From NCBI GenBank assembly GCA_963662155.1, contig OY759263.1, positions 127,001-191,000 on the forward strand: a stretch of DNA of 64,000 nt, given 5' to 3'. Position 1 is the stretch's first letter. Each line of letters opens with the position of its first letter. Positions 11,066-21,299 of the stretch are shown in pieces. The DNA comes from Lamellibrachia columna. Its lineage: Eukaryota; Annelida; Polychaeta; Sabellida; Siboglinidae. The notes below the pieces were generated by a model. The model had not been told where the DNA came from. It worked only from the letters and a program-made list of their open reading frames with translations, and made no database searches. The translations under genes and the position numbers were made by a program.

Positions 11066-12012
11066 AACACCATCAAAACTCGAGTCAAAACTCGAAAGGG
11101 TCTACTTCGATCCGGAAAGGGTGGGTAGTTACGGTGGAGCCAACGCCTTGAGGCGCGTCACGCACGTGCCGAAGAAAGTCGTCGAACAATGGTTGTCTGG
11201 ACATGATGCTCATACCCTGCACAAACCGTTGATAACTTGATTCAAGAAACGTAGGAGGTCGGAACCAGCAGTGGCGGGCCAATCTCGTCGACATGTCGAA
11301 ACTGAAAAGACAACGACAGCATCACCTTTCTGTTGACGGTGATCGACGTCTTTTCGAAGCAGGTATGGTGCGTTCCGCTAAAGAACAAGTCGGCGTCGTC
11401 GATGGTGGCGGCGTTTAACACACTGCTGGTCGACGTCGCGCCTACGGCATTGCAGACCGACAGACTCTGTTCAAGAAAACCAGCATCAATAATTTCTCCA
11501 CACACAAAGAGGAGACCAAGGCGATTATCGTTGAAAGGTTCAATCGAACGTTGAAGACGCATGGCGATACCTGACGAAACATGAGACGTGGCAATACATC
11601 GACGTCCTTCAGGACTTTGTGCGGTCATACAACGAGGTGTGGCAATGCTTGTACAGTCACGACGGTAAGGGCTTGCCCAAGTTCCCAGTGGAAGATCGCG
11701 TGTGCATCAGCAAGGCTAAAAAAATGTACATAGCGAAATGGAGTGAGGAGATCTTCACGATACGCAAAATTCATCCCTCCAATCCGCATGTACCTGTTGA
11801 TCGACGGTCTCGGCGAGGTGCTGGACGGAACCTTCTACGAACCGGACCTGCAGAAGGTGTCGGTGCCGACCGATAAACTGTACCTTGTGTAATCGGTACT
11901 GCAGCGACGAAAGGTGGGTAGGCGAACGGAGGCTTTGGTGAAATGGTACGGCTATCCCTCAAAGTTCAACAGCTGGATCGACGCCAAGGCCCTCGTTGGA
12001 TATAAAGAGTAG
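11066..12012 (+). pseudogene. F54H12.3-type retrovirus-like integrase with C-terminal chromodomain, broken
   Basis: The N-terminal part reads VYFDPERVGSYGGANALRRV and VVEQWLSGHDAHTLHKPL. The DDE core follows in pieces: DMSKLK near 11290, TVIDVFSKQVWCVPLKNKSA (11333 frame), the second Asp in LQTDR, and the Glu-containing IVERFNRTLKT near 11525-11560. C-terminal to it are FPVEDRVCISKAKK and KWSEEIFTI (SH3-like region). A chromodomain then ends near 12011, with LVKWYGYPSKFNSWID holding typical aromatic residues. At least five frame changes and one stop inside the chromodomain are visible. In live elements the protein inserts the element DNA into chromatin. Confidence 0.82.
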
Positions 12013-12041
12013 CCGGGCACGTATCGTCGCTTCATTCTAAC

Positions 12042-12660
12042 GATGACAGACGAGACAACAGAGGTGTCCACCACCGCCGTCATAGAAGACAGCCCGGACG
12101 CGCAGAGGGACGACGCCAGCGACGCCAGCGACGCCAGCGACGCCAGCGACGCAACGCTCGTTGGTATGTGTTCGGTACTGTGTATCCCAAAGAGATTTCG
12201 GTGAACATACATCCCAACAACATCACGGCTCATTACATAAAGGGCTTGCCTTGTATCAATCTGTCTGGCGGGTGGGAGTGCGGGATGGTGGAGTTCCAGT
12301 ACACTCACACTTGGTACACTCTTCGAAGGGAAGATACCTCAACGAGCACGAGCCTACGGGTCTTACCCCGAGTAGCAGGATTGATCGTATTGATGCACCA
12401 CGTCAACAAGGCGCTGGCGCACATATCGACGGACAATGTAAAGGCGAAAATGAACTACAGCAACATCTGTAAAAAAAATTACCCTGCATATGACACCGGA
12501 TTCCGAATATACCATGCCTTACAAGACTGCGATGTGAACCATACTAAGTTTTCACCCGTCAGTCATCACCAGTCCGAAAGAAGTGGACACACACGAGTAC
12601 GCGTACCGGAACCTAGGAGGAAAGGATCTAGGTCTCACACCGTCGGTGAGCTCACCCACC
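12042..12660 (+). pseudogene. Polinton capsid-cluster protein, broken
   Basis: The frame from 12168 reads FGTVYPKEISVNIHPNNITA, then SGGWECGMVEFQYTHTWYTL. The pattern 'YP-N-ITA-Y---LP--I-L-G-WE-G--E-QY-HTWY' recurs in uncharacterised proteins just upstream of F54H12.2-like capsid genes. A later piece spans about 12360-12600. It probably belongs to the virion-forming module, but that is inferred from position. The 5' end contains a five-copy 9 bp repeat (GACGCCAGC, 12111-12152). Confidence 0.55.
12111..12152. repeat. 9 bp tandem repeat (GACGCCAGC)n
   Basis: Five copies of GACGCCAGC near the start of a capsid-cluster relic. The unit is a multiple of three and would encode DAS repeats in frame. 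Confidence 0.9.
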
Positions 12661-12967
12661 ACAAGCGGAATCCGTAGTGGACATGCACCAAGGGTTCACC
12701 ACCATCTACGTCTACACGGATGTTGTGGAGTCTCGCATCGTCGGTGACAGACTCGTGCCGGTGTTGCGGAGCGTTCCGGTTCGAGGACAGCACAGTATCA
12801 CGATGCCTAATCGTTACGACAATTTCCAGTACATACCCTTGTTGCGCAAAGACTTCGGGACGATCGTGATCGATATATGAGACAACATCGGGCGACGCAT
12901 GCCATTCGAGTGCGGTAAGATGACGGTGACGCTTCATTTTCGACGTCGCAAGAGCGGACTGTTCTGA
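12661..12967 (+). pseudogene. continuation of capsid-cluster protein (conserved C-terminal module)
   Basis: The frame at 12677-12880 contains TTIYVYTDVVESRIVGDRLV, then LLRKDFGTIVIDI, and after one stop (TGA near 12878) ends with MPFEC-KMTVTLHF near 12940. The 'YVY-DVVE--IVGD-LVP-LR-VPV' signature is characteristic of the same uncharacterised protein family as the preceding relic. The two pieces are probably one ancestral gene broken by a frameshift near 12600-12670. Confidence 0.55.
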
Positions 12968-13305
12968 AAATTAATTACAACGACTATTACGCACGCCAGG
13001 CGGGTGGTGGACTACCATACTTTGTCAGTGCCCGATAACAACCGGGACACGGGTTGGATATTATGTTCGGTGGTCTGCTGCGCAGCGCCATGCCACTCAT
13101 CAAGGGAAAGGGAGCGATGAAGACCGGCGTGCGTTTCGCCGACTACGTCACGTCCAGGCAGACACTAAAAAGGCGGCCAAACGACGCGTCACGGACGCCA
13201 GTAAAAAAACTGTTGGCCTGTTGACCCCCAGCGGCGACCTCGTAAATGTATAAAACGCACGTCCGCAAAGAAACGAGTCACTACAGTGGAGCGACGCCGT
13301 AACAG
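12968..13305 (+). pseudogene. putative minor capsid-like small basic protein, broken
   Basis: The reading YYARQAGGGLPYFVSAR is followed, after a stop, by a hydrophobic and glycine-rich GLLRSAMPLIKGKGAMKTG and a basic tail. A 'YY--QAG-GLP-F-G---Q-GHG-G---GGLFR---PL-K-G-K' layout precedes capsid genes in related elements and resembles small minor capsid proteins. The assignment is by layout and position, not by a known function. Confidence 0.45.
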
Positions 13306-13311
13306 ACACAC

Positions 13312-14265
13312 GATGAAGAAACGTGCGCTCAACATATACGACGATGGCTTCGTGCATCGACAATCTTGTGAGGGGGACAAGAACGAGCTGGATCTCTTTA
13401 CCATGCAAGCAACTCAGACCAGTATCGTCGACAGTCATTGGGAGGATCATTAGCCCATGGCTTCTCTCGACTCGGGTGGACATATATTGTTGATACACGG
13501 ATCGGGAGACGATTACTTGGATCTCGCCAACACACACGTGCAATCGAAACTGACCACAGCAGACGGGAGCGACCTCGACGTGAACGATCCCGTGGGTCCG
13601 GTGAATAACTGGCTACATTCGCTGTTTAATCTAGTTGACGTCTACCTGAACGGTTCGCTCGTTACCCCTTCGACCAACACCTATCCGTATCGCGCCTACT
13701 TCGAGACGCTGCTTAGTTACGGCCACGCAGCTGTCGAGTCAGCTGTGGCACAAGGACACGGCCACTTGCATGGACGCCGTCGAGATCGCCGACGGAGACA
13801 CGCTTTACGAGAGTTCATCGTCCGGAGTCGCGACGTTGACATGATGGGCCGCCTCCACGTGGACTTGTTCCTGCAGGATAAATTCTTGATCAATAACGTT
13901 GATATCAAGATACGAACGAAGAACGCGTTCGGGCCGGCAGGATCAGGATCCATATCATCTTGGTGGCAAAGAATGCCACCCTGGCGCACACCTAGACCCT
14001 TAAGAATAGCACGTTCAGTCGACTGCAAGGTCTAATCCATTCCCGCGGGACACCAGTCGCACACGCACGAGAACCTGTTCCTCGGCACCATGCCGAAACT
14101 TCCGGTGCTGTGCTGCATCAATAACGACTCATATAACGGTTCGTTCACTAAGAATCTGTTTCACGACAAGAACAACGATATCAACTTCCACGCCGTGTGC
14201 GTGGACGGACGACAGATACCCTCCAAACCTTTCCAGCCGAATTTAGATGGAAACCTCTTTTGTGT
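13312..14265 (+). pseudogene. F54H12.2-like major capsid protein relic, truncated
   Basis: An N-terminal NELDLFTMQATQTSIVDSHW (about 13380-13440) is followed by one stop. The longest frame (13457-14035) contains GSGDDYLDLANT, ADGSDL, VGPVNNWLHSLFNLVDVYLN and TPSTNTYPYRAYFETLLSYG, then loses frame near 13740. A later piece at about 14085-14260 reads MPKLPVLCCINNDSYNGSFT then CVDGRQIPSKP. This order matches F54H12.2-type proteins, interpreted in the literature as double jelly-roll capsid proteins of Polinton/adintovirus-like elements. The C-terminal half is missing because a CR1 copy begins at about 14306. Confidence 0.75.
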
Positions 14266-14305
14266 AGCTTATATAATGCTTCGTTATATATCCGGGTATA
14301 TCCTT

Positions 14306-15700
14306 CATTTAACAAGATTTAACAAGATTTGCCATCTAAGCCAAAGGCCCAGATGGCAAGTGGACAAGGAAGCCATTGGCTTATCGAGAGTCTAACAATG
14401 TTCATCTACTTATAACCCGCCCTCCAGAGATATGTGTCAACCTTGTTTTTAAACATATTCACGCTGCTAGCAGTTACACAATCTGTAGACAATTTGTTCC
14501 ATTAATTTATTGTCCTCTGTGAGAACGAGTGCTTCCTGATGTCCAATCTACATTGATCCTTTACTAATTTTACCTCATGTCCTCTAGTTCTGCTATCCTT
14601 CTTGAGTGAGAAAAACATATTTCTATCAATATTTTCATACCCATTCTATATCTTAAAAACTTCAATCCGATCTCCTCTTAACCTCCTTGTCTCTAGAGTT
14701 GTTAAACCACATTCTTTCAGGCGTTCTTCATAACTAAGGTCTCTAAGTTCTGGAATCAGTTTAGTTGCTCTCCTTTGTATGCGTTCAAGCGTATCTATAT
14801 CCTTCTTACGATATGGTCTCCATGCTTGTATACAGTATTCTAAATGAGGTCTAACTATTGCTTTATAAAGAGGCATAATTAACTTTTTTCCCTTGTATGT
14901 TATGTTTCTTCTAATCAATCCAAGAATTTGATTACCCTTTGAAGCTGCAATACCACACTGCTCTGAAACTTTCATATCAGCGCTTATTGTAACTCCTAAG
15001 TCCTTTTCTTTTACAGTAGTACCCAGAACAGTATCTCCCATTTTATAGTTTACATTCAAGTTCCCATGTCCTGTATGTAGGCATTTACATTTCCCAAAAT
15101 TGAACAGCATCTGCCATTTCTCAGACCATTTGACTAATCTGTCTAGATCGTTTTGTAAATATTGTTTATCACCATCAGTATTAACCTTTCTAAACAGTTT
15201 TGTGTCATCCGCAAATTTCAGTACGTTACTTGTTATACTGTCGTCCAAGTCATTGATATAATATTATATTAAGAATAATATAGGTCCTAATACTGATCCT
15301 TGAGGTACCCCACTCAAAACCGATTTTCAATTTGAAACTTCTCCATCTACTACAACTCGTTGTCTTCTGTCAGTCAGCCATAGTTCTATCCAGTCAGTTA
15401 TGCTATCCCTGATACCATGGGCTTTTAATTTAAGCAGTAATCTTTGATGTGGAATATCTACTGGCTATCCCACGTCTATCCACTTAGTGATTTCTTCCAA
15501 AAAACATAACATATTTGTTAAGCATGACCTCGCTTTAAGGAATCAATGTTGAGATGAATTTAATAATTTATGCTTATCGAGGAAGTCCACCATATGGTCT
15601 TTAATTAACCTTTCTAATAATTTACAAATCACTGACGTTAAACTCACTGGTCTGTAATTTTCTGACTTATTTCTAGAACCCTTTTTAAATAATGGTATGA
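14306..15700 (-). mobile_element. CR1-clade LINE, 5'-truncated, young copy
   Basis: The 3' tail at 14306-14330 holds two AACAAGATTT units, then the conserved 3' UTR. The 14646-15248 frame (200 aa) is intact for the C-terminal part of [77 protein letters not shown] and RRATKLIPELRDL. The upstream 5' part has an AT insertion near 15255 and a 38 bp deletion near 15450. It is nearly identical to the copy at 46.4-47.8 kb. It inserted into, or replaced, the end of the Polinton capsid gene. Confidence 0.92.
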
Positions 15701-15776
15701 AAAAAGGGTACATCGATGGCTTAAAGAGATTAAAGAGGGCAGAGTGTACTATCGATCATCCTACATCGATTCTGTC
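15701..15776. other. short spacer
   Basis: Unassigned sequence between the CR1 5' truncation point and the 40 bp array. Confidence 0.4.
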
Positions 15777-16380
15777 TCTGGCGTGGTGGACGCACCACTA
15801 AGCTCACGACCTCTGGCGCCGTTTTAATACCCGCAAGTCGCATCATGACCTCTGGCGTGGTGGTCAACACCTGCAAGTCGCATCATCACCTCTGGCGCGG
15901 TGATCAACACTCGCAAGTCGCATCATGCTCTCTGGCGTGGTGATCAAAACCCGCAAGTCGCATCATGATCTCTGGCGCGGTGATCAACACCCGCAAGTCG
16001 CATCATGATCTCTGGCGCGGTTATCAACACCCGCAAGTCGCATCATGATCTCTGGCGTTGTGATCAACACCCGCAAGTCGCATCATGATCTCTGGCGTGG
16101 TGATCAACACCCGCAAGTCGCATCATGATCTCTGGCATGATGATCAAAACCCGCAAGTCGCATCATGATCTCTGGCGTGGTGATCAACACCCGCAAGTCG
16201 CATCATGATCTCTGGCGTTGTGATCAACACCCGCAAGTCGCATCATTATCTCTGGCGTGGTGATCAACACCCGCAAGTCGCATCATGATCTCTGGCGCGG
16301 TTATCAACACCCGCAAGTCGCATCATGATCTCTGGCGTGGTGATCAACACCCGCAAGTCGCATCATGATCTCTGGCGCGC
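15777..16380. repeat. 40 bp tandem array (~15 copies)
   Basis: The unit contains CTCTGGCGTGGTGATCAACA followed by CCCGCAAGTCGCATCATGAT. The first two copies (15777-15880) are the most diverged and the later copies are nearly uniform. Single-base variants (GCG/GTG/GTT) are scattered. The array abuts the 18 bp array with no spacer. Confidence 0.95.
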
Positions 16381-17358
16381 ATGACCACAGTGATGAGCAT
16401 GACCACAGTGATGAACATGACCACAGTGTTGAACATGACCACAGTGATGAACATGACCACAGTGATGAACATGACCACAGTGTTGAACATGACCACAGTG
16501 ATGAGCATGACCACAGTGATGAACATGACCACAGTGATGAACATGACCACAGTGATGAACATGACCACAGTGATGAACATGACCACAGTGTTGAACATGA
16601 CCACAGTGATGAGCATGACCACAGTGATGAACATGACCACAGTGTTGAACATGACCACAGTGATGAACATGACCACAGTGATGAACATGACCACAGTGTT
16701 GAACATGACCACAGTGATGAACATGACCACAGTGATGAGCATGACCACAGTGATGAACATGACCACAGTGATGAACATGACCACAGTGATGAACATGACC
16801 ACAGTGTTGAACATGACCACAGTGATGAACATGACCACAGTGATGAGCATGACCACAGTGATGAACATGACCACAGTGTTGAACATGACCACAGTGATGA
16901 ACATGACCACAGTGATGAACATGACCACAGTGATGAACATGACCACAGTGATGAACATGACCACAGTGTTGAACATGACCACAGTGATGAGCATGACCAC
17001 AGTGATGAACATGAGCAGTGTTGAACATGACCACAGTGATGAACATGACCACAGTGATGAACATGACCACAGTGTTGAACATGACCACAGTGATGAACAT
17101 GACCACAGTGATGAGCATGACCACAGTGATGAACATGACCACAGTGATGAACATGACCACAGTGATGAACATGACCACAGTGATGAACATGACCACAGTG
17201 TTGAACATGACCACAGTGATGAGCATGACCACAGTGATGAACATGACCACAGTGTTGAACATGACCACAGTGATGAACATGACCACAGTGATGAACATGA
17301 CCACAGTGTTGAACATGACCACAGTGATGAACATGACCAGTGATGAACATGACCACAG
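16381..17358. repeat. 18 bp tandem array (~54 copies)
   Basis: The unit is ATGACCACAGTGATGAAC, with GATGAGC and GTTGAAC variants arranged in a partly regular higher-order pattern. One partial unit occurs near 17010 and another near 17337. Because 18 is a multiple of three and the unit has stops in only one frame, five of six frames stay open for hundreds of codons (for example HDHSDE repeats). I annotate no gene. Confidence 0.97.
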
Positions 17359-17528
17359 AGTTTCTGCAAGTGCATACATACATATGTATGTGCGTGCGTG
17401 AGTGCATGCATGAATGCAAACAACCTTATAATATAGAAATGATCAAACTTTGTTCCTTTAAAATAGAGTTGTCATTTTATATAAAATATATATTTATTTT
17501 ACACAGATTCAAATTCTTTCGTCACTAG

Positions 17529-17666
17529 AGGGTGCAAGCCTTGCTAGATCCTGCAGGGCCATTATGCGGTCACTGATGACTCATGGCCTTATGAGTTTGT
17601 TCAGTGTTATGGGGCAAAAGGGAAAACTACACTTTCGAGACCATCTGCTGTGCAAAGTGGTCTCAA
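17529..17666 (+). CDS. putative exon, weak DUF4806-like similarity
   Basis: The stretch follows a TCACTAG acceptor and ends at a near-perfect donor, CAA/GTAAGTAT (17667). One frame is open, reading SLARSCRAIMRSLMTHGLMS then GKLHFRDHLLCKVVS. The spacing 'G-SL---RAIM--LMT--L---F---G-KGK--F-DH-L---V' resembles the C-terminal DUF4806 domain of uncharacterised animal proteins, many of them transposon-associated. This is recall without a search. It could be a host gene end or an old element. Confidence 0.4.
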
Positions 17667-17818
17667 GTAAGTATATTTCCATTGACCTGCGTGCTTATTA
17701 TATTATCATGATCTTACTATAAGCAATAGTTGTTTATTGATTACTAAAAAAAAAATTTCTAACAAATTGCCTTAACTTACAAAATCTTATTAAAATAAAT
17801 AAATATAATACCTTTCAG

Positions 17819-17895
17819 AATCTATTATTCAAATCGACAGAGCTTGCATGACCTTCTCAGTCAATTCTTCAGCATCAAAATGCAAAGTTCTCTGA
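17819..17895 (+). CDS. putative terminal exon following 17529-17666
   Basis: An ATACCTTTCAG acceptor (AG at 17817-17818) precedes 25 codons in the phase required by the preceding donor (phase 1), ending in TGA at about 17893-17895. Another open frame continues to 18026 in a different phase and is less consistent. No poly(A) signal is clear nearby. Confidence 0.3.
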
Positions 17896-18127
17896 TATCA
17901 TGTGACTTTGTTGGTAGTCATCACATGACAGCAGTTCATTGTGATGCTGAAGAAGTGACCGAGAGGGTCACAAATGCTCCGTCTAGCATATCAGTAGACT
18001 CTGAAAGGTATCTCAACTTACTTTAAGTCTTGTACGTAATAATTTACATGCTGGTTAAAGAATATTTGTTTGTTTTCTAATGGTTGTCCATAAATTTGTC
18101 TGGAAAAAGCATCTTTTAAATGTGTTA

Positions 18128-18167
18128 GATATATATATATATATACACACATATATATATATATATA

Positions 18168-18205
<38 letters not shown>
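18128..18205. repeat. (AT)n microsatellite with CA/GT interruptions
   Basis: AT runs interrupted by ACACAC and GTGT blocks. Confidence 0.9.
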
Positions 18206-18211
<6 letters not shown>

Positions 18212-18629
18212 TTATCCATATGTAAACGCTTTCATTCAGTCTCACTGTACAATTAATGTTTTACTTTTGTCTTATTTTATGACACAACTGAATACGTAGA
18301 CAAAGTACTTGTGGCGTCCTCTGCATTGTGTGAATATGACCCGCACGTGAACTTGTGGTGTCCCTGGAATCTGTATTAGGAAAATGTGAACCCCCGTTGT
18401 GAAAAGCTGGCTACGGTCCTGTAGAAGATAATGTATGTGTTTATGTCTCCAGAGGCAAGGGCTGCAAGGCAGGAAGAGGATGGCACCTGCAGGTGACACT
18501 ACCAGTAGTACTTAAGATAAAAGACCACGAGTAGATTCTTCTTCCGAGTCGGATGATTAACTTATTTGTAATTCGATTTTAAGTGCAATGAGGAGTAATT
18601 AATTTTCTTTGTAATTCGATTTTGAACAT
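18206..18629. other. intergenic sequence, nothing assignable
   Basis: Unique-looking sequence with no supported gene. A short G/A-rich patch near 18450-18490 is the only compositional feature. Confidence 0.4.
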
Positions 18630-19372
18630 TGTAAATGTGTTAAATATTATAATAAAACATTATCAACTTACACTGTTTTGATGTTTATGGATCTTTTGTC
18701 AAAACTGTTTTATGATTTTTTTATGTATGTTTTAATACATTAAAAACATGTATTTAGAACGTTTTCAAGCTCCAATATTTTGATATAATTTTAACATTTT
18801 CAAATTTTTTCATATTTTAGGGAAATGTTTTTATGATGTTATATATATATGTTATAATAAAACATTTTTCAACAATGTTTTTACAATGTTTCCAAGAGTC
18901 AACATTTTGATATCATTATAACATTTTCAAAAACATTTTCATGATATTTTATGGAAATGTTTTTATGATGTTATATATATGTTATAATAAAACATTTTTC
19001 AAAAACGTTTTTACAATGTTTCCAAGAGTCAACATTTTGATATCATTATAACATTTTCAAAAACATTTTCATATTTTATGGAAATGTTTTTATGATGTTA
19101 TATATATGTTATAATAAAACATTTTTCAAAAACGTTTTTACAATGTTTCCAAGAGTTAACATTTTGATATCATTATAACATTTTCAAAAACATTTTCATG
19201 ATATTTGATGGAAATATTTTTATGATGTTAGATATGTTTTAATAAAACATTTTTTAATAACGTTTTTACAATGTTTCCAAGAGTCAACATTTTAACATCA
19301 ATATAACATTTTCAAAAACATTTTTATAACATTTGAAGAAACATTTTTCTGATGTTTTTAAAACATTATTGT
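18630..19372. repeat. ~125 bp AT-rich tandem array with internal AACATTTT motifs
   Basis: Five or more diverged units of about 115-130 bp share ATGATGTTATATATATGTTA, ATAAAACATTTTTCAA, TTTTTACAATGTTTCCAAGA and ATTATAACATTTTCAAAAAC. Each unit holds several short AACATTTT/AAAATGTT elements on both strands, giving many potential small hairpins. The array ends with AAAACATTATTGTGTTTGCT, which looks like a discrete element terminus. Confidence 0.85.
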
Positions 19373-19689
19373 GTTTGCTGGGGAGTGTTCACATCCATGG
19401 ATGGGTGTCGAGTATTTTCTCCATGGTCTGAGGGGCATTCTTTATAAAGTTTTATTTTGATTTTAAAATGCACCAGATTGCAAATGAGTAGTTCGCTTTA
19501 AAAACTGGATACCCAGACCCAGTGTTCGAAACGAAAAGGGTCTGGGGGTCAACGATCCCTATAAGGCATGAGGGACCTTCCATAAGAAAGAAAAATCTAA
19601 GCTTCGGGGTCCCACATTTTATCGTTGTACCGATGTTATTACCCTTCCGCTGTTGCACATGTTGCTGCGTGTGAGGCTACTCTGGTTCG

Positions 19690-19815
19690 TCTGTGCTAAA
19701 ACACGATGGTTTTCACAGAACTCGATTGATCTCGCACCAAGAACTCAATGGTTTTCGCAGCAAGAAATCAATGGTTTTCGTAGAACTCGATGGTTTTCGC
19801 AGGACTCGACATAAT
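19690..19815. repeat. degenerate short tandem repeat (CTCGATGGTTTTCGCAG)n
   Basis: Four to five imperfect copies of roughly 22-28 bp with the core CTCGATGGTTTTCGCAGAA. Confidence 0.7.
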
Positions 19816-20039
19816 TTTGTTGGTAGTTTAGCTGATTCGTTCAGCTCACTCTATTGTCATTAAGTTAATCTGTTAAAAGCATTTAAAATCATTCTACTCA
19901 TATCATTGATGAATGTGTGTTCTGTAGTTAAGGGTGCCATATGTTGGGTGTCTCCAGTAATGTCATCAATAAGTGCCAAGTTGAGGCACATATTACCTTG
20001 GCATTTGAGAATTACAGAGCACTGTGTCTGCAAGCGCAT

Positions 20040-20105
20040 TACTCCAGTAACAATTGTCATTTAGCAGATGCTCTTATCCAGAACCAACAACAAGTGCAAT
20101 CAACC
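20040..20105 (-). mobile_element. 3'-tail remnant of an L2-related LINE or SINE
   Basis: The minus strand reads CTGGATAAGAGCATCTGCTA AATGACAA. The GGATAAGAGC-TCTGCTAAATG tail is widely shared by L2-type LINEs and the SINEs they mobilise in fish and several invertebrates. The body upstream is too diverged to classify. Confidence 0.55.
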
Positions 20106-20334
20106 TAAGTTGGTAAAATAACCACAGGTCGCTATGATAGCAAGCAGGTTTTTCACAAAACTAGGCGGTAATAGCCATATATATATATTTTTTTGGGGTG
20201 ACCAATATTTTTAGGGGACCCACCGAAGAGTCAGTGGTTATTTCGAACACTGCCCAGACCCCCCTCACATATTTGTACTTCCACATGAGTTTATACCTAA
20301 ACGTCCCTGATATGTTCCTTAGTAGTAGTAGTAG

Positions 20335-20336
<2 letters not shown>
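20106..20336. other. intergenic sequence, nothing assignable
   Basis: No gene or repeat recognised apart from a short TATATATA near 20178 and an (AGT)5 near 20322. Confidence 0.4.
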
Positions 20337-20410
<74 letters not shown>

Positions 20411-20475
20411 ATGTATTGTTGTCATGTTTGTGTAGATATTGTATATAATATATATATATTTATATATATATATAA
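20337..20475. repeat. (AT)n microsatellite and AT-rich flank
   Basis: A pure AT run (20337-20402) is followed by GT-rich and further AT-rich sequence to about 20475. It is preceded by (AGT)5. Confidence 0.92.
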
Positions 20476-21299
20476 TCATTGATCGACAGACATGACAAAA
20501 ATGCACTAACGGCCACCTCTGACCAACGGCGTAACTTACGAATGCAATTAACCTAATTTCAACACAAAGAAGTTTGTTTGCTACCATAGTACACACAAAT
20601 TGTACAACCATTGTTTTTACTGATGGCTAATGGGCCAAACCAAAAAGTACATATTGCTGGGGCAACTATCGACCAGGGATACATAATGTGCGATGCCCGC
20701 TCACAACATTTGTATCAGTCACCGAAAGTGATCTTCAGTAGAAGGACAAATACACTGAATGAAAACTGATAACTCACATACGCAACATTTATGTGCTTAC
20801 ATCTAGTTTACCACAAATAAGACCAATGCACATAACATAATCCATCTCAGATGCAACAAAATACACTCTCTCAAACAAATCGTTAAGAACATTACAAACT
20901 CTCCTTTGGCAATAGCAGTGATATATTGCACAGGTCCACAATCAAAATCGCTTATAGTCCTCAACAACCTACATAGCAAATCAGTTGTGATGATATAAAT
21001 TAACTCTCCCAGAAAATGCAATTCTACAGGCACACAGTCGAAATATTGTGACGCAAGAGCACCAACCGTCTGTTAGACAGTTGGCACTAATTCATGACGC
21101 GTGGATCACCAGCATCCTTGCCGAAGGACTCAAGTCAGAGGAAGGCCGTCAGACTTGCCAGAAACATTCTTTCAATTGGTCGTATCCAGACGGAAGGCTG
21201 CCCCGTAGTGCCACCTGGGGAGAACAAATGTCTGCATATATTCGTCTTAATATATCTTATTCTACATAATCCAGGCAACGTAACTACAAACAAAGTGCA
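20476..21299. other. unique intergenic stretch
   Basis: About 0.8 kb without recognisable repeat structure. Short open frames exist on both strands, but none shows a family motif or paired splice sites, so no gene is called. Confidence 0.4.

Larger units (their letters stand above)
8506..14305 (+). mobile_element. decayed Polinton/Maverick-like (adintovirus-like) element
   Basis: The block is richer in GC than its surroundings. It carries plus-strand remnants of a protein-primed polymerase tail, an A32-type packaging ATPase, several small proteins, an F54H12.3-type integrase with a chromodomain, and capsid-type genes ending in an F54H12.2-like major capsid protein. This set is known from Polinton/Maverick elements and the related midsize linear dsDNA viruses. 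Every frame is broken. Most of the polymerase is missing, and a CR1 copy replaces the C-terminal half of the capsid gene. No terminal inverted repeats are seen, so both ends are lost. Confidence 0.8.

Noticed and set aside
15777..17358. CRISPR-like array
   Set aside because: Units are contiguous with no unique spacers, and the genome is eukaryotic.
16304..17423. Long frames on both strands across the 18 bp array
   Set aside because: Same reason: a stop-free unit divisible by three. The protein would be a pure hexapeptide repeat, with five frames open at once.
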